64,000 bases of DNA from Coptis chinensis (taxonomy: Eukaryota; Streptophyta; Magnoliopsida; Ranunculales; Ranunculaceae): contig CM027384.1 of assembly GCA_015680905.1 (NCBI GenBank), positions 74,061,501-74,125,500 on the forward strand, given 5' to 3'. Shown in pieces: positions 48,140 to 60,867 of the stretch. The position numbers and the translations under genes were made by a program. The notes beneath the pieces were generated by a model that did not search any database, was not told where the DNA came from, and saw nothing but the letters and a program-made list of their open reading frames with translations. Position 1 is the stretch's first letter; every line of letters starts with the position of its first letter.

Positions 48140-50213
48140 CTATGCCTCGGGTCCGCCCTCTTTCTGCGCCCCCTTATCTGGTGCGTGGATCAATTCTCGA
48201 ACCACCACCTGGTGTATTCTTTGAGCCGCAACTTGGTCCCCTCTTATCTCATACATTCCTCCCATAGTCGGGAAACGGATCACTTGATAGTAGGTGGATG
48301 GAATTGCCTTCATCTCGTGAATCCATCTTCTTCCCAGGATTTCATTAAATTGCGAAGTGGAGTCCACGACCATGAAACGGGTGAACACCGTTACCGGACC
48401 TGCTGTTACTGGTAGCTCCAGTTCCCCTATGGGTTCGGTCATGCTACCGTTGAATCCAAACAGATTGGTCCGGGGAGGCTTCAATTGCTTCTTCTCAATG
48501 TTCATTTCCTCCATCGCCACCGCTAAACAACAAATCAACTGAGCTTCCGCAGTCTATTAACACCCTCTTCACCATGTAGTTACCCACTGCTATTGTTATC
48601 ACCAGTGCATCCTCGTGGGGAGAGATTACCACTTCGAGATCCTTTGGTGTGAATTATATCCTCCCATCCCCCTCCGTGGTTCACTGGAACCGGGCCGCTG
48701 AATACTTTCGAGACCTCATTTATCTGGCTTAAAAATTTGGACGTCCTCCTTACTTTGTCCCTGTGAGCATTCCTTCCTATTGTTTCCCCACTAAAATGAC
48801 ATTGATGGTTCCTAGGATCCTCGCCATGGCTGGCACTTCTTTGACCGGATGTGCCTCCCTGATGAACTCTCTCAGCAACCCCTTTTCTATCATTCTCTCT
48901 ACCAACCACTGTAACGCGAAACACTCATTGGTTTTGTGGTTTCGGATCTGGTGGTATGCGCAAAACGGCTTCTCTTCCAACTCTCTAGGCGTGCTTCTCG
49001 GACCTTCAAAATATTGCATCCCTTTGATTAGCGGCAATATCTCCTCTAAAGTTTTGTTCAAAGGAGTTGTCGCTATATCGCGGTATGGTTTTCTCTCGCG
49101 AATGTCTCTCCTAGCTATGTCTCGACCTCTCTCAGCTTTGTGTGTCTCTTCCCTGTAAGATCCCCTCGGACGCGGCTTTCCTCTCCGTCTTTTCGGTCGT
49201 TCGTCCCTACTCTCTGCTGATTTTCTCCGTCTTCCTAGGCTCCTTAGCGGTTCTCTGCGGTATATCCTCATAAGCGTATGTACTTCTCGACCTTTGGATA
49301 CAACGCATATAACGTCGTGACTTCGATTTTGGACCGCAGATTCGTGGACTCTAGTACCCTGCTTCAACCCATGCTTTGGAATGCTATTATGCGGTGTGCT
49401 CATCCAAATTCTCCACCCTCAACGTCTCCTCCTTGAACTTACACAAAAATTCCCTCAGTGTCTCGGCGGATTTCTGTTTGACATTGAAGAGGTCCGCGAT
49501 ATCCACTACTCTCCGTTTCTGATGAATGAAATGGTCCACAAATGCCTATTCCAACTCCTCAAACTTATTTATGCCATTGGCGTCAATCGGTAATACTAAT
49601 CCAAAGCTCCCCCTTTCAGACTAGCGGGGAACATCATGCAGCGGAGTCCGTCATATTTACTCTCTTGCTATAGCGACATCTGCTGCCTAAAGTGGTGTAA
49701 GTGGTCCGCAGGATCACCCTTCCCGTCATATCGCTCGAACCTCGGTTCGCGAAAACCTCTTCGGTACCTCGGAATTCCAAAGCGAATCGCTAAGCGGGTT
49801 CGATTAAGTCCGGCCACCACCTTTTTCACCGCCCCGTGGCTTTCCTTTTCCGCCGCCCGACTTATTTCTCTATTCTTTTCAATCATTGCCCGGATCACCT
49901 CCAGCCAGACCCCCCCCCCTCAAGATCACCTCTTGGCCCTTGAGGCGCTTCCTCGCTCTGTTCCCCCACCTCGCTATTCTCTGGCTCTCTAGTCCCCTCC
50001 CCTCTTTGTGTAGTTTCCCTTTCTCTTCTAAGATCTTCATTCTCCTCCCTCAATCTCGCTACTTCTTCCTGCAGGAGTCTGGTTGCCTCCGCCGTCGCAT
50101 CTTGACCTTCCTCTGGTGTTTCTTCCAACTCCACACTCAGAGCCTCTTCCTCATCGATTTCCTCTCTCACTTTTTTTAGTCTCCCTCTCCTTTTCTTAGC
50201 TATCGTTGCCATT
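48140..50213 (-). mobile_element. gag and protease region of the Tat element
   Basis: The gag N-terminus (about 50213-49895) is basic then strongly acidic with a coiled coil (VARLREENEDLRRERE). The gag core reads PRFERYDGKGDPADHLHHFR (about 49760). A spacer with CAYHQIRNHKTNECFAL (about 48960) is typical of Tat gag. A protease-like segment follows to 48140. Broken in several places. Confidence 0.82.
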
Positions 50214-50276
50214 CTATAACCCTTTCTTCTTGTCCCTAAACCGTAGGTCACTCCGGCGTTCCCCACGGCGCCAAAT

Positions 50277-50589
50277 GTATGATCAGATTTTCTCACCTCT
50301 AAAATCCTAACTCTCTCTTCTTTTTTCTTTTTTTTCTCTCTCCTTCTCAGTCTCTTATACTTCATAACCGCTAACCGTTTCCCGATTCCACGATATCCAC
50401 CTCTCCCTCCCATAATCGCTAACCGATTCCCGATTCCACGATCTTCACCTCTCCCTCCACAAGATCGCTAACCGTCCAGTACTGCCTCAAGTATCGCGGC
50501 ATGTATCCTATGCTCTCACTCTCTGGTGCCTTAAGTTATCTCGGTCTCTGGGACATGTCATCCCCATGGTCATGAATTTGGTAGATACA
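50277..50589 (-). repeat. 5' LTR of the Tat element
   Basis: A 313-bp partner of 40834-41146 with the same TGTATGATCAG and GTAGATACA ends. The primer-binding site TGGCGCC lies immediately inside it on the minus strand. Confidence 0.93.
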
Positions 50590-52866
50590 TAATCCTTTAA
50601 GACTCATTATTTGGGTTTTCCGTTTTCGTAGAAGTCGGATCAACATTCTTTTATAAATCTCTCCCTATCTCTCACTGTCTCGTAAGGTATGGATAGATAT
50701 TATCGACTTGAATCGAAATTATGCAACTATAAGTTCAACACAATTAATTTCAAAGTCCGATGACGGGGAAGACCTATTCCATTGTGGTGAATACAAAAAT
50801 GAAAAATCAAAGCAAAACATTCAATAGGTCGTCACGTCTCCATGACCAATCAGTCAATCACTGCTGTTCAGAGTTGTAAATAACATTATGGACCCTAACA
50901 TTATTAGGAACAAAGGGGTTTTAAGGTTTTCCATCCCCACCAAAATTGACCCTGCTCCATCCTCTCCTTTGAATATTAGTTCATTGCTGGAAACTCTGGT
51001 TCCTTGCTGTAATCCACTGTACCACAAGTTCTTACTCCTTTAAAGACTTTGCGTGCTTTGGTGGTATAGCATTGCAACCGCACTTTGATCTCCATATATA
51101 TATATATAGATTAATATACTCAATCTTTAAAATATGGTGCAAGTTGACTAATCTGATTGAAGTCATAAAACCTCAATCCGTAGCCCTTGTCTAGGGGCCG
51201 CCCTCGGTTGGGCTGGACCACATACCCTCAAAACCTGCGAAGTCGATTCTTATTGGCTTAAAACAACAATGACGTGGTGAGAACCCAAAAGCAAATCAAA
51301 ACCCAAAATCTCGAGGAAAGCTAGTGGGTAGGTTATCATTTTTTCAAAAAATTATTTTTTTTTAAAAACAATTTTATGAAAAAATATTTATTTTAAAACA
51401 GTTTTTAAATAAACATGTTTGATTGTGATTTTTCTTAAAAGCTATTTTATCAAACCATATTTCATACTATATTTCTCGATATATTTTGGTATATCTCAGC
51501 ATATAAAATACTAAAGCCTAAAACATACGGGCAGTTCATTTGCCTTCAGCGCCCAAAGTGTTTCCCTCAATGAAAACAGTTTTTTAACTTGAAAAACAAA
51601 TTTTACCTAATTACCATAAAACTAGTTTTTGGGGCCAAAAAGTGTTTTTTGGATTAAAAACTATTTTATTTTTTAAATAGAGACAAAACACATTTATTTT
51701 TTAAAAAAATATTTTTTCACTAATAAACACTTTTTCACAATAAATAAATAGGATCCAAACACCTAAGGGATAAAGAAATATAAAACAAACATACGGGAGA
51801 GAAGTAAGAAAGAAGAGGAAAAAATGACAGAGAAAATAACAAAATCACATCCCCTTCTTCTAATATTGACTATATTAACAACAATGAAAACAACTCACCA
51901 AAAAAACTCAAAATAAAGCCCTGCCAAATAGAATTCAGGGAAGGACTTGGGAAAGAAAAAAGAAATCTTCTTCTTTTATTTTATTTTTTTGAGAAACAAC
52001 GTTCATCCACTCCTCTTTTAGGCTTTCACCATTATTTACTGAAGTCATGAAAAGGAAAAAAAAACCAACAGCTATTTTCAAGTTAGAAAGGCAAAGCTCG
52101 AACTAGATAGACAAAGGAGATATGAACGTAGTCACTCAATATTGGTGTCTCAAGCACCTGTATAAATTCTACTTAGTTATGAATTGTACTATGAAATCCA
52201 ATAACCTCACCTTCTTCTCTATCATGAAAACGCATAAATTTTGTCGTCTTAAGCCATCCACAAAAGTGTTGATTTTGGTTTCTATGAAGTCAGATTTTTA
52301 AAATAGAAAATACTAAAAATAATTAAAAACGTATATTAATGGAAGGTGTGAATATTGTTATGGTAAATTAAATTATTATGCCTCTTCAAAAAAAAATGAA
52401 TGGTAGATGGGGATGGATTAGATGAATATCATATGTTGCTTTTAGAACATGAGAGGAGAGAGAGAAAAAGGGAAGATCGGTGAAGGAGGAGAGAGGGCAC
52501 GAGAAGTTGGTTTTTTATTCAATAACTCATTTTTCTTTTCATCGCCACATCAGTAACCCCAACCAATAAGGTTTGACTTCCTAAACAAAATTTGTGCTAG
52601 GCCATGTGTGACAGTCGCGCCCTACTTCAAATCCCTGAATCCCAAACCTTCATTCTTTGTGTACTATATGTAAGTCCACTACCGCTTCATACTGACGAAA
52701 TAAAAAAGATTAAGAGTAAATTGTTGAATTACCGGCGACATTGGTTTTATATAAATAATGAATCAACGTTGCGAAATAATCATGCATCCTTCTTTGACTG
52801 ATTATCGGAAAAAAAAAATGGGATTTCGTGAAGTCATGCATCCTCGAATCCTCCTTTGACTGATAA
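50590..52866. other. Unassigned intergenic region
   Basis: About 2.3 kb with no supported gene. About 51340-51740 is very AT-rich with many short self-complementary TTTTTAAAAA-type runs, possibly a decayed MITE. The last 100 bases hold two copies of TCATGCATCCT...CTTTGACTGAT (about 52780 and 52834), a small direct duplication at the left border of the mini-Helitron. Confidence 0.45.
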
Positions 52867-53129
52867 TCTATCTAATAAAAAAGATCGGTACGTGTGGGGT
52901 GCAAGGCCCCATCTGGCGGCTACAAATCCTCATTACAAGTTATGACATGGCGAATCCAAAGACTTATGGGGTATGTGTAGTTTATTATTTAGACTGTACA
53001 AGAGTACTGGATCATTGTTAATTTTGTCAACAATGGCTGCCTTATGGGCTGGGTTTTTATCTTTCAGTGGGTTGGGGTTCTTTTGGGCCTAATTTGAAAT
53101 AGTGTCGAAGGCCACAGGCTATATACTAG
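52867..53129 (+). mobile_element. Mini-Helitron, copy 2
   Basis: 263 bp, starting TCTATCTAATAAAAAAG and ending ATACTAG, inserted between A (52866) and T (53130). It matches the copy at 35903-36160 throughout, with scattered substitutions. Its right edge coincides with the truncated end of the reverse transcriptase frame. Confidence 0.82.
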
Positions 53130-54130
53130 TCTTGAATCATACCCAAAGTTGTCGCCACCTGTTCTGTATCCCCGATCAGAGTCCCATCATCTAGGTACCA
53201 AGCCTGTAGCAATAATTGACAACTGAACTGGATCCGTAGAATCAGAGGATGCAACACCAGTGCAAATAGAAGAGGACCCAAAAGGTCGCCTTGCTGGACC
53301 CTAGTAGTAGACCATATGTAGCCATCCCCCACATATAGCCTCGCAGGTTGACAATACAAGTACTCAACCCAAGGGGCAATAGCTGGGCATTGGATACGAA
53401 CCTCTCTCAACATGGTGGTCCAATCAACCATGTTAAAAGCATTCTGAAAATCTACCAGCAGCATAGAAAGAGAGGTATTGTCACCATTAGCATACATCAT
53501 ACGGTTGACAGCATGCAAAATCACCTCTGCTCCACCAGAAACACCCACCCCATACTGGAAATCCTGTAAGTACCCAACCACATCTCTAGAAACTCCTTTC
53601 ATTGCAATCTTAGAGACCAGACGATACCAAACCATGCCCACATCTATAAGACGAATACTATTATCCGGCTTAAGAAGTGGAGTAAGCAGAGCACTCGCTA
53701 TGAATTTCGCTAACGATTGTGGGTATCGTCCGTGTATCCAAAGATTCACCACAGGGGTCAATGTATCTAGCAAATCATAAAATATAGCTACTGCAGCACC
53801 ACTCATGGCATCCAACAAATGTTGAGCTCGGAGACCATCACGACCACAAGAAGTACCTTTCGGAAACGACCTAATACATGAGAATAGAGTATCTCTTTCT
53901 ACTAATAAAGGGGGATCAACAAAAGGAACAGTTGGTCTCACAGGTGGTTGTCGCATCTAGTGTTTCTCCTCTAATGCTTGAATAGTCTCCACCGAGTTAG
54001 AGACAACCCCTGATGATGACAACACTTTTACTGCTGCAGTAAAATGCTCATCAGTAACTTTCTGTAAGCATCGACACACATTCTGAGTGGAAACAAATCT
54101 CTGGGGTGGCTAGATTGAAGGAGGCTCTAC
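53130..54130 (-). pseudogene. LINE-type reverse transcriptase fragment
   Basis: The main frame (53956-53126, 276 codons) contains SFPKGTSCGRDGLRAQHLLD, KGVSRDVVGYLQDFQYGVG, VDFQNAFNMVDW (motif A region), RVQQGDLLGPLLFALVLHP and AWYLDDGTLIGDT with the YxDD catalytic core. Similar wording (TDEHFTAAVKVLSSSG) continues upstream to about 54080 beyond a stop codon. This is the RVT_1 domain of a non-LTR family common in plants. The thumb region and C-terminus are missing because the frame ends at the mini-Helitron border. No endonuclease or poly-A tail is visible, so the element limits are unknown. Confidence 0.75.
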
Positions 54131-54233
54131 TGTAGACTCTAAGAGGCGAAACAGTCCACCAAGCTTGTTCCAGAATCTTTTTTTTTTTGGAAAAAAGATT
54201 TGAATTTTTTAGGATTTAAAAAAAAATGCGGTA

Positions 54234-56160
54234 TTGTTCACGTATTGCTCATGGCTACTGTTCACCGTGTTTACTACGAAAATAAAAATTATTATTCTTA
54301 TGGCAACGACAATTAGAGAACTTAATGTGAAATTTGAGACATTAGAGAAGAGTGTGAATGATATAATTAAAAAAACATCTAGTTATGATGAGAAATTCAT
54401 TGCTTTGGATGAAAAAATTGAGAAATTAAAAGTGGATTTGACGACTTCTCTCAATATACGTTTTGCCAAGTTACGAGATTTGTTGACAAATGGAAAGGCT
54501 GATAATTTGCCTCATTCCATTATTGTGAATCATTCTCCACCAATTGAGCGTGAGTTCAAGCAAAAGGTTGATAATCCAGAGTTTATAGGTATCTTGAAAC
54601 TTGAGGTTTGCCTTGAGTGGATTGCCACGATAGAGAATATGTTTGCTTATCAAAATATGTCGGAAGATCGCAAGGTGTCTTGGGTTGCTACAAGACTTCA
54701 AGGTTTTGCTTTGATTTGGTGGACATAGTTTCTCCAATAGCATCTGCGCCAGAATTTAGGTCAAGTCACTACATGGGAGCGCATGAAAGAAGCTTTGGTT
54801 ACTAAGTTTGTGCCTATGAATTATGTGCATGCAACAATTGTACTGGAAGTTGCAAGATTTTAAACAAGAGTCTAAGTCTGTGCAGGAGTATACCGAGTCC
54901 TTTTACCGTCTACAGTCACGTTGCAACCTACCAAAGAATGAGAAAGTCTGCATTCGCCGTTATATGCATGGTCTTAGGGAAGATATTCGTTATAATTTAG
55001 TCTATGTTTGGATTAACACCTTGGAGGAAGCTTATAGTTTTGCAAGTGAGTCCGAGAAGAAAATGAGTTACCTTTCCTCCATGTCATCTTACAAAGCTAC
55101 GCTCCCATATGTCTGAAGATAATTGTTAAGTGCTACAACTGTGGTCAAGAAGGTCATGTTCAAGCAAATTGTCCTAAGAAGCCGGTTCTGACTACTGATA
55201 TGGAGATGTCTCAACTTGAGATGAAAGAAGAACTGCAAGGATACACATTTGAGGGAATTCTTACTCCAGCAGATACAAGGTTCCCTATATATGCTTATGA
55301 CACATGTTTCACCTATTGCAGAGTCTACACGTTGTATTATATTTCAACAGAGTGCTACTTTATATAATCCACTGTCTTCTAAGACTTGTCCTGCTCATAT
55401 GGTTTTGGATAATGGAAGTAGTATTTCTTTGATTGCTCATCGCATGGTTGACACACTTGGTTTGACTACTATGGTACATCGTTGACCTAGGAAGGTGCAT
55501 TCTTTCAGAGTTGGAGATTTTGAGGAACTGGCAGAGATAGTTCGAGTTGGTGTTCGCATAGGAGATTTTAGTGACTATGTTCTTTGTCATGTGAGTAGTT
55601 TTGATGCTTATGACTTGGTTTTAGGCACCACTTGATAGTATAGTGTCCGAGTTGTTTATCGTGCATGGGAGCAAACCTATCGTATTTCTCAGGGTTGATG
55701 TGTCTTTACACTATGTAATTAGCCATTGCGAAAGTTGTCAGCTGTCTCATCATATTGTGCTTGCTAAGTCTGGGAATGATGTTTATCTGCCACCTCATCG
55801 TCATAGTGATTGGAGATCTAAGGAGACTTTTAACTCATTGGAGTTGAGTTCTTCAAGTGGGGGAGTATGATGTAAATTAGGGGTTCATATTGATAATTGA
55901 ATCCTATATTAGTTTCTATGTCATTAGGGAGTACTAGAATTGGGTATAGTTAGTATTTTGATGTTATTTAGTATAAGGGTATTTAGGGGTTATTATTAAT
56001 TCCGAAATTAGGGTGTTTTATTTGCTTTAGAAGTTGTATTATTATATAAGGAGTTGTAGGCCTTTGGCAAAGTTAGTTTTTGGATTGAATTGAATTGATT
56101 TTAGTTGAGAATTCATAGAATTCGTTTCTTTGCAATTGTGATTGCATCACTCAATTAGTT
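54234..56160 (+). mobile_element. Ty3/gypsy gag-protease fossil with a 3' LTR
   Basis: The frame at 54300-54728 encodes a coiled N-terminus then the retrotransposon gag core (LEWIATIENMFAYQNMSEDR). The core continues near 54840-55116 (VQEYTESFYRLQSRCNLPKN). A zinc knuckle CYNCGQEGHVQANC lies at about 55133, and an aspartic protease VLDNGSSISLIAHRMVDTLG at about 55405. Reverse transcriptase and integrase are largely absent. A polypurine tract AAGTGGGGGAG (about 55855-55865) precedes an LTR-like sequence beginning TGATGTAAATTAGGGG and ending by about 56160. No 5' LTR is seen. The element is broken and internally deleted. Confidence 0.78.
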
Positions 56161-57698
56161 AAGCACTTACCCACTATGACAAATAACTATAAATCAAGAA
56201 TAATTTTAGTTTTACTAAGCCAATTTAACCTATTTTAACTTAAACGCTACGTAGTCTACTAAGCCGAAGCTCAGAAGAAGGTAGACCTTAAAACTTAAAC
56301 AAACAATGTGTTTCATATTGCAACTATAACATCTTATACACAACTTTTGGTGTAATAGAAAATCATGGATATTCTTTAGTGGGTTAGCGACTTTGACGTT
56401 GATTTTGGGCAACCAAAATATTACGATCATCCACCCAGATAAGGGGGCAAATATAAGAAACCAATTCATTAAAACTAGGGATTTGGCCTCTCTAAGGTGC
56501 ATGCACATGCCATAAACATCCTCAAATGCTGTTCCAATTGTCTGGCTTTCCAATAATCTCAAACCATCTATGAGTTGGTTATTCTCTAATGCAATGACAA
56601 ACATCTTAATAAAACATTTGGTTCATAGATCCAACACTTATGAGAGAATCATCATAAGACATCTAATAGGGAATGCACTAATAGTGTACGTACTGACTTC
56701 CCTAAACCAATCGTTAAGTCCCTCAACCCTATCTTGAACTATTATTTATCATCACTAATAGGTATGCTACGAAAAAGGGAGTAGTAAATGCTCTAAACCA
56801 AGCACCAAAACAAATTAGGAACATCATAGACTATAAGTCCTGAAGTCTATCCTTCTCTCGTTACACTGAAAATAATGACGAAAATGAAGTTTGTAACAAT
56901 ATATGTGAGACATTTTTATCAGCAAAGTGACACCTCTCTAAATAGTCGATGTCTTTGAAGTAGACCCCCTCTTTCTCGTTCTATTAGTGTACTTTTCTCC
57001 CAGTAACTGTCCTCTGTTAGTAGCCCCCTTCCCTGCTCGCTTGTTTAAACATACCAAGTCCGAGTTGGTCCCCAAAAAAAGAAGGAAGAAAGAAAATGAA
57101 TCATAATTTGTTTTTGAAAGGGATTAAGGGTGTAAAAACATATTATGTAGCCCTTCCTAGTGCCTACTATATTCGCCATGCAATGCTTATATTGTTTGTC
57201 AACATTAAGCTAACTATATGATAAATTTGGAATAGTTTGAAAAAAAAAAAAAAATTGGAATTTGAACATAATACATCATTCAATGCAAATTAAACGAACA
57301 ATCTAATCACCGAAAACGTCAAAAACCAAAACTTCAATTTTGAGCCATTTTAATTAGAGGTAATACCATATATTGCAATCAAATTTTCATCCCATTAAAC
57401 AGTTTTATAAACCATCAGTGTAGAATTCATTTTTACATATCTCATATTTGTGCTCGGGGTTTGTTCCCATTCTCCCTCTTGTTCCGTTTTACAATAGGTA
57501 ACACCCTAATAGAATATTCCATAAGGTCGACAATCATTTCCCCATTCAACACATCCTTTAACCAACAAACAATAGTAAAATATTAAGATCCTCCCTGAAA
57601 ATTCATAAAATAAGGATTGAGTTGTCTATATCTAGTTGCTACTCACCAAGCACCATAGAGATGAAGTCTCACAAAAAGTGAGTCGATCGTTATATATA
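56161..57698. other. Unassigned region, possibly Helitron interior
   Basis: No recognised gene. A 124-codon minus-strand frame (56604-56230) has no domain I can name. If the Helitron 5' end at 60243 belongs to a long element, this stretch could be part of it, with the LTR element at 57699-59507 inserted later. Confidence 0.35.
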
Positions 57699-57975
57699 TA
57701 TTAGAATATGTCATAAATGTAAAGTCCAACGTTTCTATAAGTGTGGACATCCATATCTAGTAATTTCTATTCTCATGTTTTGGGTTACTTCACACCCAAG
57801 GTAAGTTAGTATAAATATGTAACTATGGGTAGAGAACTCAAATCTCTGAACTCTAACTCTTATCAATCTCTCAATTAATCAATCTCTATTCTTCTCCATT
57901 GTTTTTCTTCTTGGTTTCTCTCAATATATCAATGTCACAACTCTCATAACATTACCACTAACATAGAATTTAACA
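57699..57975 (+). repeat. 5' LTR of element C
   Basis: 277 bp, from TATTAGAATATG to GAATTTAACA, followed directly by the primer-binding site. Confidence 0.85.
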
Positions 57976-59246
57976 TGGTATCAGAGTATCAGGTTCAAAT
58001 CAAAGTTTAGTGGTATGCTATGAGAGAAATCTCTCAAAATCAATATCAAAAAAAAAAAAATCAAAATCAATTCTTTTTCAATTTTCAATATTCAATTCAA
58101 GTTTCAATCTTTCTCTTTCTCACAAAAAGAAATTATTCTGTCTCCGTCTTCCGCAATCTCTTTGTCTTAGTATTAATAAGAGGGGCACAACCTCTCTGTA
58201 TCTCGCAGTCTCTGAAGTTAGTATTCGTCAAGGCACACACGCACTCAAAATTACTTTTGTCAAGGGGCGCACGCACTCAAGATTGCCTTTGTCAAGGGGC
58301 GCATGCGCTCTAGAGTATATCGCAAAGAATTATCTTTCCTCTGTTTCTAGTACTGTTCACGGTATTATTCATCATTGTACTGTTCATGGTACTGTTCATC
58401 AGTAATATTCATCGTATTGTTCACGACACTGTTCACTAATACTATTCATTATATTGTTCGCTAGTACTATTCATCACACTGTTCACAAAATTGAACCGAC
58501 AAGTTCTAATATGAGGGCATGTGCCCCTTCTCAAAGGCAGATCAGAGGGCACACGCCCCACACTTCAAGTACTCAGGTCCAGTTTTTCGTATTTTTCAGT
58601 ACTTTCTCCTCGTCTCAACTAATATGATTTGGTAAAATTCCTGATTATTAGTTGGTTGATAAGTTCTTTCCTTTATAAGGGTTTGACTCCCTTTCATGTC
58701 ATGGTTCTAAGTTATATGGTGTTTCATCGACTTTATGTTTTAGCCTTCTTATTGAGGAGCTTATTATATGATGTTGTCATTAATGGTTCAGCTTTTCAGG
58801 TTTTGATTCTTTTTATGCCGCAGTGGTGCCAAGTACTCAGGTGTTTTCATTGACTCTTACTATCTCTTGTTGAGCTCTTTGGCTGAAAAACACGAGCTTT
58901 CTATTCATCTCTCAGGTTGCAGTCACATCATTACTGCCCTATTCAGTTTTCATCGATCTCTCAGGTTACAGTCACATCATCACTGCACTATTCAGATTCA
59001 TCTCTCAAGTTGCAGTCATCAAACAAGTGTTCTATTTCCAGTTTGTGCTTGTGGTAACTTTAGTATTCAGGTTAGGCCATTGTCTACACCAACAGTTTTA
59101 CTTTCCAAAACGTCTCGTCTCAACAGTTGTTTGAGTTCTTCAACTAAAGGCAGTTTATGGAAAAAGGGGAGCTGTATTCTTATCTTTTCTTTCTACCATT
59201 CAAGCTGTAATTTGCATAGTTTGCGGCATTACAGTTTGAGGGGGAA

Positions 59247-59507
59247 TATTAGAATATGACCTAAATGTAAAGTCCCACGTTTCTATAAGTGTGGACATCC
59301 ATATCTAGTAGTTTCTATTCTTATGTTTTGGGTTACTTCACACCCAAGGTAGGTTAGTATAAATATGTAACTCTGGCTAAAGAACTCAAATATCTAAACT
59401 CTAACCCTAATCAATCTCTATTATTCTCCATTGTTCTTTTTCTTGGTTTCTTTCAATATATCAATGTCACAACTCTCCTAGCATCACCACTAACATGGAA
59501 TTTAACA
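59247..59507 (+). repeat. 3' LTR of element C
   Basis: 261 bp, preceded directly by the polypurine tract and ending GAATTTAACA. It lacks one 16-base segment present in the 5' LTR. Confidence 0.85.
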
Positions 59508-60029
59508 CTATATGTGAAACTTGCATGCTATCAAATTAACTAATTAACTGAGTTGAGTGGGAAGCGTCTTATACAAAGAGTTGGAACTAAAGTCTAGTAA
59601 AAATGCATAGTCCTACTATCATAGAAGAGAATGGCAAACAAAGATTAAGTGTTGTAGAATAAAAAAACTCATAACCGTTCATTTATTTTCCAAAGTTATG
59701 CAATATAATCTACTTGAGCATATAGCAACGACGCCCATAAAGTATTTCAAACGGCTTTATGAGGCAACATGTTAAACAACATCAAACGGACTCTAGGTTT
59801 ATGCCATCAGAAAACAACAATTCATAAAACCAAAAGAACAAATTAATTAATTAGATGACTGAAAAGTAAAAAAGAGGACAGTGAAAGGCTTGAATACCTG
59901 GTGATGAAGAAAAGGTTGAGCAATGGCTGATTAGTATTATTTTGACTGTTTGCAAAAGAGGTGGGGAGAAAGGTTTTCGTGTATTTATGGTAATTAAAAT
60001 CATTTATGAGTAATAAATAGTGTATAATT
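59508..60029. other. Unassigned spacer
   Basis: Nothing coding is recognised. It may be interior of the Helitron whose 5' end lies at 60243. Confidence 0.35.
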
Positions 60030-60243
60030 CAATATATTGGGTGTATTTGGTTTTGTCTGAATGTGTTTTTCATTCTTTAACTAGAGTATAAATGGAAACA
60101 AAAACTAAAATGACAAGTGGTCTAATTCTAAGGTAAAATGAACAATTATTTTTTAATATTTGATCAAAGATATTTAGTAGTAGAAAAAAGGCGGGTTCAA
60201 TTGAAGAGGCGAGATTAATTATAGTATACTTTAGTAATAGAGA
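60030..60243 (-). mobile_element. Helitron 5' end related to the 11-kb Helitron
   Basis: On the minus strand the sequence begins TCTCTATTACTAAAGTATAC, preceded by A. About 200 bases resemble the 5' end of the element at 7259-18389 (TCTCTATTAGTAAAATACAC). The 3' end was not found, so its extent to the left is unknown; it may be truncated or interrupted by element C. Confidence 0.6.
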
Positions 60244-60867
60244 TGAGTGGTAAGAGGTAGGAGCTAAGGACGTTGACCATGGGTGATTGCTAGATTTTGT
60301 TACGGTAGGTCATTTTACAGTGAGCTGTGCAAGTGTGCAACACTAATCACATGCTTGCAACACTAATCACATGTTGCCATGTGGCTGCACCCTTCAACCC
60401 GGGGTACTCGTAAACATATCAATCCAAAATGGACGTTGCTTAGTGGTTTGACGTAACAATCATTTTGCATTCAAATTAAAATAGAACATAATTCAATTCA
60501 AAAAGAGTGTTGCTTTGGAAATAATGGTGCAAAATCCATCTTGCATTGTGAATGCAGAGTTGCCGGGAACGAATGGCATTCTTAGGGTGGAACACCTTGC
60601 AACCATGTATTTGTATGTATTTATGTGAAGTCGTCTACAAATACTTTTATAAGTATTGAGTAACAAAATGGCTCAAATCCAACACCTTAATTCTAGCATC
60701 AATCTAATTTATTTATTTATTAATCAAGCAAATGAAACTATTATTTTTTTAATTTAAAGATATATTTTATTTAATCTCCAAAATAAATCATACAAATACT
60801 CAGAAGACAAGTAAGCAACTGGTCCTTTTTTAATGGCAAAACCTATCCTCCTCAACACATGTTTTTG
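60244..60867. other. 3' flank of the diterpene synthase
   Basis: No gene is recognised. A 22-base direct repeat around GCAACACTAATCACATG occurs twice near 60338-60375. The 3' UTR of the minus-strand terpene synthase would fall in the right part. Confidence 0.45.

Larger units (their letters stand above)
40834..50589 (-). mobile_element. Ty3/gypsy retrotransposon fossil, Tat lineage
   Basis: A 9.76-kb element with two 313-bp LTRs. On the minus strand the order is 5' LTR, primer-binding site (TGGCGCC just inside 50277), gag, protease, reverse transcriptase-RNase H, integrase, a 93-bp tandem-repeat block, then frames in the opposite orientation and the 3' LTR. Gene order is that of Ty3/gypsy. 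The long 3' region with antisense frames and the absence of a chromodomain point to the Tat lineage. The flanking 5-mers TGATC and TAATC differ at one base, consistent with a target duplication. The two LTRs differ by about 11 substitutions and one indel by eye (about 3.5%), suggesting roughly 1-2 million years if commonly used plant rates apply. The coding frames are broken in several places. Confidence 0.93.
57699..59507 (+). mobile_element. Short non-autonomous LTR element (element C)
   Basis: LTRs at 57699-57975 and 59247-59507 flank a 1.27-kb internal region. A primer-binding site TGGTATCAGAGT (57976) complementary to initiator tRNA-Met and a polypurine tract GTTTGAGGGGGAA (ending 59246) are in place. 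No gag-pol is present, only short frames and internal repeats rich in TGTTCA and GGCGCACGCACTC. It is the same family as element A (1-1596). The flanking 5-mers ATATA and CTATA share four bases. The LTRs differ at roughly 20 positions plus one 16-base gap by eye, so it is older than the Tat element, probably several million years. It looks structurally whole for a non-autonomous element. Confidence 0.85.

Noticed and set aside
58010-58405. 131-codon frame inside element C as a gag gene
   Set aside because: No gag motif; it crosses internal simple repeats and is not supported by the related copy.
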